Shown here in pieces: positions 22,981-34,900 of a stretch of DNA of 64,000 bases (the stretch's first letter is position 1; each line of letters starts with the position of its first letter). The DNA is from Luidia sarsii (lineage: Eukaryota; Echinodermata; Asteroidea; Paxillosida; Luidiidae), in the NCBI GenBank assembly GCA_949987565.1, contig OX465107.1, positions 4,977,659-5,041,658 on the forward strand. The letters run 5' to 3'. A model generated the notes under the pieces. It was not told the origin of the DNA. It did not search any database and was given only the letters and a program-made list of their open reading frames with translations. Position numbers and translations under genes: made by a program.

Positions 22981-25900
22981 CTAGTGCCTGACGGCATGCC
23001 AGGCGTCATCCTGCTCCTGCAGTAGCTCTTGCACACACAGGGAGACGTCATTGTTGTGTTTCCACAGGAGTTCGTTGTTGCGCTGCCGGTTGCCAAAACC
23101 CATCTCCACCAGACGATCCCCTGGGTCTGCGGTCTCACTCAGCTTGGGCCACGCTTCCTGCTTGGGTAGTGGCTGCACAATGCAAATCACAACGCATTCA
23201 GGCTAAGTCCCAGCCAGTGTCGCTTGCTTCAAGTCTAAGTTTAAGGCACTTGTCAAAAGTCCAGGTCTAAATCACTTGTGCAACGCATTTGAGTCAAGTC
23301 CAGGTCTATTAAAATCACTTGTCAAAAGTGCAATGTGTTCGTCTCAATTCCGGGTCTAAATCAATTGTCAAAAGTGCAACGCATTTGTCTCAAGTCCAGG
23401 TCTAAATCACTTGTCAAAAGTGCAACGCATTTGAGTCAAGTCCAGGTCTAAATCACTTGTGCAACGCATTTGAGTCAAGTCCAGGTCTATTAAAATCACT
23501 TGTCAAAAGTGCAATGTGTTCGTCTCAATTCTGGGTCTAAATCAATTGTCAAAAGTGCAACGCATTTGTCTCAAGTCCAGGTCTAAATCACTTGTCAAAA
23601 GTGCAACGCATTTGAGTCAAGTCCAGGTCTAAATCACTTGTCAAAAGTGCAACGCATTTGTCTCAATTCTGGATCTAAATCACTTGTCAAAAGTACAACG
23701 CATTTGTCTCAATTCCGGATCTAAATCACTTTTCAAAAGTGCAATGTGTTTGTCTCAATTCCGGGTCTAAATCACTTGTCAAAAGTGCAAGTCAACTATA
23801 CCAAGTCCTGAGTAAGGAGAGTTGAGTCACTGTCAAATGTTGTCATGAAAGGACCTGATAGTATTTTCTGCTTCTCTTTCATTCAATGAACATATGTACT
23901 GCACAGTCAATCAACCTGACATTATGATACATCTTGCCCCTTTAAAAATATGACAAGGAAACCTCATATTTAAGGGGGTAAATTTTGAGTTTGGTGGGCA
24001 ATAAAAAGGAGAAATAAATGATAATGGAACACCGTGTTTTTGAGAAAGGATTCTGGTGCAAAACTGGGTTTGAAGAATTTTTTTTTAAACAGTACTACAC
24101 AAGATTTTCATTCTTGGAGGGCATAACTATGGCTAGAAAGTGTAAACTTACCTGTGGATTGAGCAACGCATTGACTGACATAGCAGCTTGGTCAAAGGCT
24201 TGCTTGACAAAGCCTCCTGCAAACTCCATGGCCTTTTGTGCAGTGTACCTACAAGTACAATAGGATGCAACCAATGAACGCTCTCATTCTATTGGCAACC
24301 TTCTCTAGTCTTCACATAACTAAAGAATCACCATAGTGACCATACCCTATATACAGTGGAACGTCGCTATAACGAACATACCGGGATCCATGAAAATTGT
24401 TCGATACAGCGGTCATTCGTAATAGCAGTTGCCGACGCATATCCACCGACGTATATGTCGGGAGCCAAAGGGCATGTTCGTTATGGCCATATGTTCGGTA
24501 TATCGGCATTCGTTATAGCGACGTTCCACTGTACTCAGAAAAGAGAATAAATCAAGGAGTATGAGTTCTACACCTGTGTCCTGGCCACCAGTGTCAGGTG
24601 ACTAAAAAAAAACCGGTTTGGTCAGTCACTTGGCTGGTCAACACCAAATATGTGGGCAAATATGCAGCGCTTAAAATTCAAATCAGGCATTGGTAATCCC
24701 CAAATAACCCTTGGCAGCCTGGCTGGCTACCTAGCAAAAAGGTTAAGGACTACAACGGAAAGAGTTATGACACTTGAGATGAATGAGGTGGTTGGGTTAC
24801 ATGCAAATGAAGTGATTGTTACGAAGAAGATTTTTCTCAGATCACAGACCAACATACTTTCTATCAATTTTCAGTCACAAACCTGTCATATTCAACCAAT
24901 TATCAAGCAATTTTTTTTTTCGACAGGCATTCGACAGTGCACTGAGCACTCAGCGCTCATTACGTCAAGCAGGGCAAACCCTCACTGAAATACACACGTG
25001 CAATGTGGCAGTGGTTACCTACCCCAAGGCCTCCATGGGATCTTGCTCGTCGTCATTGGCCCCGGTGGATGGATTGGGGTCTGTGGGCGAAGTGGGCTCC
25101 TGGCTGCCGCTGGACCTAGGCCCCACTGCATCGTGGAATACTTCCTGCTCTCTCTCTCCACACACCTGTATTTCAAATGATAAACATCTCTGAAAGTTCA
25201 TCTGCCGGATAACGAAAAAGTCTGTGGTGTCACCAGGCAACATCCATGTGGTACTTGAGGTTCGCAGAAGGACTGGGGTACTCAACATTTCCGAAAGAGC
25301 ATACTGTCTGTTGTCTATTCTGAACCATTCTTAATCGGCTGTCTTCGTCACGAATGGCATCATAATCTCATTCATCTGCAGAGTCAAAAAGCTTTTTCTC
25401 AACGCACCAAATAAAAATGGAAATACGGATTGAAACAATTGTATGTGGTCTCAGGAATTTGCTGGGGGTAATTCTTTGGCAGTGCTGAATGGTAAAGGAA
25501 TTCCTCTCACGGACCAATTCTAAGAGTTTTAGCTGATACAAGCAAATGAGATTTGAAGGTTTTCATGGTGAGAATAGCAGGAGTAATAGGTTTGCGGTGA
25601 CACCATGCAAAATTCTTTCTTTTGTGAGTACCCGGTATGTGCGGTCCTGAAAAGAACCAGTTCTTTTCAGAACCACACATACTCACAAAAGAGAACTTTG
25701 CATGGTGTCAACGCAAACCTATCACTCCTTATACAAGCGAATTGATCTCCTCCGTGCGACTTCGGAGCAAACATTTCAAGGTCACTCACCTGGCTGGCAC
25801 CTTTGGGATGGTCCACACTGGTTCCCAGTTGGCCAGTGACGTCAACAATCTTTGGAGGTGGGACCGGTGCCTCGGCCAACGGGCTGATGACGCCAACGCC

Positions 25901-28900
25901 AGCGTGCGACTGGTCCGTCTCGAGCGGTCTCTCGTTTTCCACCGTCACGGGGAGACTCGCGATCCTGATGATCTGGAGGGGGCTCTGCGCCTGGCGTGGG
26001 ACCAGGGGCTCCGAGTGGATCTCCGAGCCAGGGGTGCTGCTGAACAGCTCGTCGACACCGGCCGCCGGGGGGGATGACGGCGAGAGGGCCCAGGCATCCT
26101 GGACAGCACCGGGCACGGTCTGAGACTGGCTGCGGCTCGTGGTGAAGAGAGCATCGACGCCGGTCGCCACTGTGCTCGTGGACGGAGTGGCAGTCGCCGT
26201 GGTCGCATCCCTGCTGCAGTGGAAGGCCGTTTGGGCACCGGCGTGCGCCGTGGTGAAGAGAGCGTCTACATCTGTGGCTACAGCTGTGGCCGACGGCCGG
26301 ACGTGGGTGGTGGCGTCCTGCCGCATGCAGGTCACAGTCTGGGCCTCGGTGTGCACCGTGCTGAACAGGCCGTCCACGCTCGTCGCCACGGCCATGCCGA
26401 CCGGCTTAGCCGCGACCGTGGTCGCGTCCTGAGACAGACACGACTCCGTCTGCGTCACAGAGCTGGCCACATTCAAGAAGGACCCGGCGCTGGTGCCGAC
26501 ACACCTGGAGCTGGCCGGCAACTCGGAGCCGGCCGCCTGCGGGGCAGGGGACCGAGCGCCGGCCGCGGCGGTCGCGCCTACCGCAGCATCGGTCTGAGCC
26601 TCGCCGTGCGAGGTGGGGCAGAGCGTGTCCACGTCCGTGCCCACTGTGATGGAGCTGGGGCTGGCCGAGCTGGCTGCGTCACATTGCTCACTGGGGCTGG
26701 TCTGGCACTCGCCGTGTGCGGTTGTTGACAGCGCCATAGCATTGGTGCCAATGGTGTTCTGCACTGTCACGGCAGAGATACCGGCATCTTGCTTGGAGAT
26801 GACTGGCATAGGCGACAACAGGCTCAAGAATGTCTGTACATCAAGACAAAAATGAACAAATTATTTGTTTCACAATGCTATATCAGCAAAAAAAACATAA
26901 TAATTTTAAGAACAAAACTGATGGTGCAAAGTGACAAGAATGACCGGAAATATACAAATCTTTATAAGTCAGGAGGAAGGAAGTTTCAATCTAAAACGGA
27001 AATGTCCTGCCTTCAAAGAGGTTGTAACATCAGGCCTTATACAATTTCATTTTAGAAGTGTTATAATCAGATTGAAGATTTGCATTGTGGAAATACCAAG
27101 TAGGAGGTTTGCAGGGACACCATGTATATCATCTCTTAAGAGAAGGAGTATGGCTGTGTAAACTCTGTCCATCGTACGGTGACTGAAATGTTGTATCCTG
27201 ACAATGGGCAGAGTACACACTACCCGAAACCTTGAGTTACCGGCTCTTTACATAACCATACTCCTTCTCTTAAAGCCCCTACACAACATTGGTCGAGGTC
27301 AAAGAATAGCATCCATACGTTGTCTGATCCAACATATGCATGAAATAGCACACCTTTGAAAATTTCAGCTCAATCCGCCAACCGAGTCTCGAGAAAATTG
27401 TGAAAACCGCTTCATTTGCTTCACGAAAATGCAGCATTTAACGCCAGACTGTTCCGAAAAATAGTTTAGATCTCGATGAGACGTAAACTATTTCTTTTAC
27501 TAATTTCTCCCAAAATAAAACATTTTAGGCAGAAATATTTCAGTAACAGGTTTCTACTATAATCATCTTCAAACTGTATAAGTTTCATGTAAATCTGTGG
27601 ACATTTCTGTTTTTCTATCTTACCAATGTTGTGTAGGGGCTTTAAGAGATGATATATCGCAAACCGAGTGTTACGAGCTGAATGAAAGTCTTTAGGAAAC
27701 TGCTACTTGAATCTTTCAGCAATATGTGACAGCAATGTTCTCGATGTTCTCGATGTTCTCAGCTGAGACTGACCTGGGTAGCAGTGACAGAGCTCTTGGC
27801 TTCTACGACCGATGAGTCCAGGGGCTTGCTGGGATCAAAGCAATCGGGTAACGGCACCACCTCAAAATCGTCCAGCAGATCCTCAGAACTACCGGTACTC
27901 ACTGTCTCGGTGTCATCTGAAATGTTATCACCAAAACGATCCAAATAAAACGCGGCGTACACATGCACAGTCAAGGCGTAGAAACAATGATGTGGTTTAC
28001 CTGGGAGACAGTCTCATGAGTTAAGTGGTCAAGAAATGCGTACGTTTGCTGTACAGCTCAAGCATACAACATCAAAGTAGGGGGCATTACTACGCTGTAT
28101 CTCCAGTCAATAGAAACAAATTTAATAACTTTTTGACTTTTTAGACTTTTGTTATTTTTGAATGAAATTGTAATTCCCCTCGCTTCTTTTCATAGTCCAC
28201 AATTCTTCTAATGACAGAGTCTTATCTTCCCGAGTGTCTGGATCTTAAAATGATGCACTGTGGGATACTTCCTCTGAGTTAATACCAGCTTGGCAGGTCT
28301 CTCACTTGGGCCATGCGCGAGTAGGCATAAGAAGTGATGTCTGTGTCAGGTGCGGTGAAATATCACATTTACTCAGGTTAGCGTAAGAGATATAATTGAA
28401 AGCACTAATGCTGACAAATATGACCTAAGATGGCACAATGAGGCATCTACTCCAAAAGTCCCTTTCGAGTATTAACAGCATTGAAAGTCAAAGTATTGTT
28501 AAAATGTATTTCAAAATCAATTTTGAATGTTTATGTATAACTTCTATCCAAAGGAATTTGTCAACAAATTTGTCTGCAAATATTGAAAAAACTGGGGAAT
28601 TCTTAAGTGTGTCGGAGCAACAGCAATAGAAACCAACGAGTCTAAAGCAATCAGCATTACACGGCAGCATGACTGTCATCCTTTTTAGCAGAGGAAGACA
28701 CCTCAAGAGGGCCTGACGTTTCGATCCTAGCCTGACCTTTCTCAAAGGCAAAGCCTGACGATTAGATCCTAGCCGGACCTTTCCCAAAGGCAAAGCCTGA
28801 CGTTTTGATCCTACATATAGCAGGACCTTTCTCAAAGGCAAAGCCTTTGAGAAAGGTCCTGCTAGGATCGTAACCCCTCAGACTTGTCAGATTCATGTAC

Positions 28901-31900
28901 TGCAGGTCATTTTAGTCAGTGAGCAGTTTGCAGGAGTTCTTTGCGTTTACTTCAGAGGAAGATATCGCACGCTATTAAAGCATGTTTTCACACCAAACCA
29001 GCAGTATGAAAGTGGCCCCTGATCACTGCCACGTCTGTTCTCTTCTAAACATCTTGAAGCCTTACCATCTGGCTCCCGGACGGTGCCGTTGGCCTCCACG
29101 TCCTCCTTTCCCGCACCGGTGTCGGACTCCTTCTCCTCGTCTGATGGCATTTCTAAAATCTCCACTTCCCCGTGCTCGGACATCTGCCGGCTCAAGGCGT
29201 TTGCGTCCAGCTCACGGACTGGGGAGATGCAGGGTGTAACACCTACGGGAGACAGGGGAAAGATTTCAAAATCAAAGAGAAAGTGAAAATTAAATGAAGA
29301 AATAAATCAGAAATACTTTTAGTGATATATGTGCAAAAAAAAGGTTGAAAACTGCAATACTGACTAAAATTTCGACCAAAATGCAAATTTCAAAATTTAG
29401 GGGGCCTGACGTTTCGATCCTAGCAGGACCTTTGAGAAAGGTCCTGCTAGGATCGAAACGTCAGGCCCACTAAATTTTGAGAAATGCTTTTGTATAAAAA
29501 ATAGCAAACGCAAAGGCATTTATTTTTTATAAAAAAGCATTTCTCAAAATTTAGTGGGCCTGACGTTTCGATCCTAGCAGGACCTTTGAGAAAGGTCCTG
29601 CTAGGATCGGAACGTCGGGCCCACTAAATTTTGAGAAATATTTTTTTATAAAAAAGAAATTCCTTTGCATTTGCTATGTCTGGGAGTGCTTAAAATACTT
29701 CATCAGGAATGCCAATCTTTTGCTTGACAAGAGTCCCAATGATAAGTAAGAAACCAAAATATAAAAATAAGTAACAAAAGGACACACACAATGTTTGACA
29801 ATATTTCGTATCATATCTATAGATATAAAACAAAGTTTGCATCAAGAAGAATGTAATTCAATGAAGGTTTGACCTGCTTGATGTAATAAGCACTCAGTGC
29901 TCATTGAATTGAATGTTTTGTATAGTGTTCCTTACATACCGTAACACATCCAATTAAAAAATTAGTTCTCTCAAACTGTTGGGAGCTGTTTATTGAATGC
30001 ATGAGGGAGAATGCTTTCATCAAAAGGCACGTGCAAGGATGGTATGGTACTGAATTCTTTTAGGGACACATTTTCATCTTAAAGTCATGTTATATATTGA
30101 CAATCACTGTGTTCCTTCAATCACTGTGTGCCTTCATTTTGAAAACGGCAAAAAAACTGCCTCTTGGACTTTCAATCCAGAGTACATCGTAAATGCTGGG
30201 TAGAGAACCAAACTAAGACTGAAGAATGCTTTGGATTCAAGGCTCTGTTCAAAAACCCGGCTTAGGCTTCGGCTCCGGCTTCGTCTCTGTTATACAAAAG
30301 CTGAAAACACAGGTTGGAGCTCTTTGTTGAAGTTGAAGCTTTGGATTCCTTTTCAAAACGGAGTAAAACATTCAAAAATGATGCCAAAGGCCTCCTGCTT
30401 TCATGCCTTGTATTTGAAATGGATGAAAGAACCAGAGACCAAGCCAGAGACCAGAGACAAAGGGCCCAACTCAGTCGGAATGTTACATGAATTGCTTGGG
30501 TCAACAGCAAGGTCGGTAGTGCAGTGCAGTGCAAATATGGCTCACCAAGGGGCGTATTGTGTGGCGTTGGGGTTGGCTGGTGGGCGAGTGCGGCCACCTC
30601 CGTCTCCATCTCCACCTCTGCCTGGTTCTCAGAGATCTTCAGCATCTCAAAGGACAGCACGTCCTGTGCGGTGAGCATCTCTGTGGAGGAACACAACCGC
30701 ATGGGAATGGAAGGGTCCTGCTGGTTGGTCTGTAGCTGGGCAACCGCATTGGAGAAGGCCTCCTGGCTGGCATCTTCCACTTTCTGAAAGGGTATCAGGA
30801 AACAGCGCAACGTGAAACTGACATGATTTGAAGGGCAAGCTCAAAATCAAAATAAAGGAATAAATTAGGGAGAAATTCATAATAGTCTTTTAGTTTTCAT
30901 CATTCATATAGTATCATCATTCATATAGTATCTTACAATATCCTACATATCCTACATATATACTAGATTTGGTTAGTTCAGATATTTCTTGTCAATTAGC
31001 AGTTTGCAAAACTAATGCATTACTTTGTGTTCATTCAGGATTTGTTTTAACACAAAGGAAAACAATCCAGAAATTTACTTTAGTGATAAATATACAACTC
31101 ATGAAATTAGCACTGAGAAAAAGTTTGGTAATTTGGGGGTAAAATGTTAAATTAGAAAGAATATATGTATTTATAATTTAATACTAATGTTTGGTGCATA
31201 TTTAGATAACTTTCCTTGGAAAATATAATTTTTAGTTGAATTCTGCTCTGAAGGGATATCAATGAGATTTTGATATTGAAAAGTTGGCAAAGAAAACTTT
31301 GACTGGACAGCAACTTGAACCAAAGACCACTGGATTAACGTACCATTGCTCTTCCATCTGAGCTATCCAGCCCTTAGATGGTGGCCTTCCCTAATAGACA
31401 TTCTAGTCTTTGCCGGGGTGGGGGCACCAGTCAGAAGGAATTCAACCATTCGCATATATTAATCAACTGCAGTATATCTCCATGGATCACAGCCCCGCTT
31501 TCATTCAGATGCAAACAATTGTTGTCATTGTTTTGATATTGTTTGTTACACAGTAAATACCTGTTCAGCTTGAACCTTAAAACTTCTTAGAAAAAGGACA
31601 AAACTCCTTGCAAAAACGGGCAAGTCTTGAATACCTCAGTTGTTTGAGCTGGGTTGTCTACAGTGATGCTGCACCACACACGGTGGCCAAACTGCTCTCC
31701 GTCTTGGGCCAGGCGCCAATGACTCTGGTAGTGACCGGGCTGAGAGGGGGCCACAAACTCCACACAGATGCAGCCCTCGTCACTGGGACCAAGGTGGGGC
31801 ACTTCAGCCACGTCAGGGAAGGAAGCAAACATGTTGCCCCACAAGAACTTGAGCTGCAATGAACGATCGGGGGGAAAAAAGGCATAGAGATGCATAGAGC

Positions 31901-34900
31901 GGCATGAGCACACAGATGTGTTAGCATCAAACACTTTCTTTCCTTGAAAGTCAAACAAACGAAGGAAAAACTGACTGGGAACTTTTGAACAAATTGAAAA
32001 ATTGGCAAAGAAAACTTTGAGTGAACAGGGACTTGAACCCGAGACAACTGGGTTAACGTAGCAGTGCTCTTCTATCTGAGCAATCCAGCCCTTAGATGGT
32101 GGCCTTCCCTAATAGTCAACTAGTCTTTGACAGGGTGGGAGTGCCAGCCAGAAGCAATTCAAGCAATTAACTGCCGTATATCTCCAGGGATCGCACCCCA
32201 GCTTTCATTCGGTTGCAGACAACCAATTGTTGTAAACCTAGCTACGGCAGCTCGGGGATCACACAAAGTGGATGCAGCTTTTTCAAGTCAAGTCAAACAA
32301 ACAAAGGAAAAATTGACTTTTAACTCTCTTTCCTTACTTTTAAAAAGGAAGACCGACCATATTTCACTCTAAGGGCATTTTATAAAAAAATAGGAGGTCC
32401 CGATGTTTCGATCCTAGCAGGACCTTTCTGAAAGGCAGAATGACAGGGACAAAACAAATAGGACGGGGAGAGTAACAGGAACATGGATGACAGACAGAGG
32501 ACAGACAGGGGATGGCCTTTGTGCAATTTAGCACGGTTTGCTCAGCATACATATAGTCTTGGCCAGCAACCTGATTTGATTGCGCGAGAGTCTTTGCTCT
32601 TGGAACTAACTTGATCCATTTTTGAATTACTTTACAAACCAAACGTCTGACGTTACCTTTGTGTCTTGGTCCCAGGCGACGGGACCCGAATTCTTCATGA
32701 CCCACTGTTTGATGAATTTACTTCCAGGCTGCATGTGGGAGTCATCTGGCAGATTGCCATCCTGCACAAAGATGGCGTCCATCTTCCAGCGCCTGTGGGC
32801 AACAAAAGACCTCAGTGCCCTTAGTGCGGTACCTCAAACGAAGAATCCCTGCTACAGAAGCCTAATACAAAGTGCACTTTTGTGTAAGTCGTGCCTAGGC
32901 ACCAGACTTAAGTCCAACCGGAATCTTTATTTCATGGAGTCAAATTTGAGTCTGACCACACTGCCCTTTCACAGGTTTGTTTTCACACAACACTAAGGGT
33001 TCGCTGAGCACCCTCAGATTTCAAACTGAACTCCAATTTTAGTGTTTTCACCTTTGCTCATGAGCATGGGTGGCAACATCCTGGATAATTTCTGAGGTTA
33101 ATGCGATAATAATGTGAAAAGGTCAATCTTCATTTCACAGGAATTGCTGCTGTGCGAAAAGGCATGACAGTCTACACAAGAACAATGTGGATAGTCTACT
33201 TTAATTCCATGCCAGACTAGACACTTGCTAAGACCTTGCCAAGTGTACATTTAAGTCAAAACAATTAAAAACTGACTGGGACCTTTTGAACAAATTGAAA
33301 AAAATGGCAAAGAAAACTTAGACTGGACCTGTTAAGACTGTTTTGCGTAACAGTGCTCTTACCATCTGAGCTACCCAGCACTTAGATAGTGGCCTTCCCA
33401 AATAGTCAACTAGTCTTTGCCTGGGTGGGAGTGCCAGTCAGAAGCATTCAACCATCAACTGCCATACATGTATATCTCCAAGGATCACACCCCCTCTTTC
33501 ATTCAGATGCAAATAACCAATGCTTGTAAACCTGGCAACAGCAGCTCGGGGATTCCACAAAGCGGACGGAGCTTTTTTCAATTCAAGTCAAACAAAACCA
33601 ATGAAAAAACTGACAGGGAACTTCTCAACTAAAAAAAAATGGTGGCCAAGTCAAAGTTTTCCATGCCATTTTTTTTTTTTTTCAATCAGTGTACATTTCA
33701 TGTCAAAGTGTATTCATACATACATGAGCAGCTTGCTAGTCTCTTCAGGGATGTCCTTCTCCGCGTTGCCGGCTGCCTGCTCATCGGTGCCGGGCGTGCT
33801 CGTCCCATCGGCCTCGGCGGCCTCTTTAGATGCCGCCTCTCCGGCCGACTCCGGGCCGCCGATGACGTGAGCGGCGTGCAGGATCTCCTCCACTTGCCTC
33901 TCGGCCATGCGCTCCAGGCGTTCCCGCTTGCTCGGGGACATTGTCGGCCGGGCGTCTCTGTGCCGGCGCTTCTCCTCGTTGTACTTGCGCTTCAGTTCGG
34001 CCACGGCCGCTCGGCGGGCCATTTTCTGTTCACGGCGTTTCAGGCTGACCCCCAAAAATGAAGAAGAATTACGATAAATTTTTTTTGGGGAAACAATTTC
34101 AAAGAAAAACTTTGATTGGACCGGGCCTTGAACCCGAGATCTTAGTTTCCACGCATAAGTGAGTTCATGTAATATTATAGCAATATGCATGATCAGGATT
34201 TTGGTACTATGATATCACATTGCAGTTCTTTCAGTATCCAAATTATCCATGCAGAAATTACTGTCACAAACCAAATTGTAAAGCAAGTCTGATACTTTGA
34301 TATGGGCAAGGCAGCTTCTTTTCTTTTAAGAAAAGGGTACCTTAACCACTTCACGCCGGGGTTTTTTACAGCGCCGATGACCGCCATACGGGGGTTTTTG
34401 AACAATGCATCATTTTCAAATCTTGCTATAAAAACAATCGGAACAATATATTTCTGAGAAATAAACCGATAAGTGTATACTATGGGTACAAGAGAGTTAA
34501 ACCTGGCACAATTCGGACGTCGTTGTGGCTTTTGTCAAGAGATCATCCGTTGGTAAAAGGGCCCATTATGCGTCGTCAATGGACCGTAACAGGCTTGTGT
34601 GTGTGTGTGTGCGTGTATGGTGCTATCAATCCCTGACCGCAGACTCCAGCCTCCACTCCAGGCAGTCAAATCTTCCGAGTTGGTCGGCCACAACTGAGCG
34701 TACAGATTACGGTAAAGAATGTGGGGGGAATTCCAATGCCAAACCGACGACCGTTGGGCTGTGTGGCATGCAAAGACAATGTCCCCCGCGTGCTTTCAGC
34801 GGCAGCACGGTATCCCTCGATCCTCCACAGTAAAAGTCCCACAATTGCACATTTACTGCTGCTAATCTTGCAATTCATGTGGCAACTTGCGTCAAAAAGC

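Noticed and set aside
23210..23800. Regularly spaced repeats resembling a CRISPR array
   Set aside because: Units are head-to-tail without unique spacers and sit in an animal intron; it is a minisatellite.
25945..26728. Long open frames overlapping the NBR1 repeat exon on both strands
   Set aside because: They are shadows of the GC-rich NBR1 exon, whose own frame joins in phase on both sides.
30231..30674. 147-codon plus-strand frame opposite NBR1 exon 11
   Set aside because: Antisense shadow of the NBR1 exon with a repeat fragment at its start.
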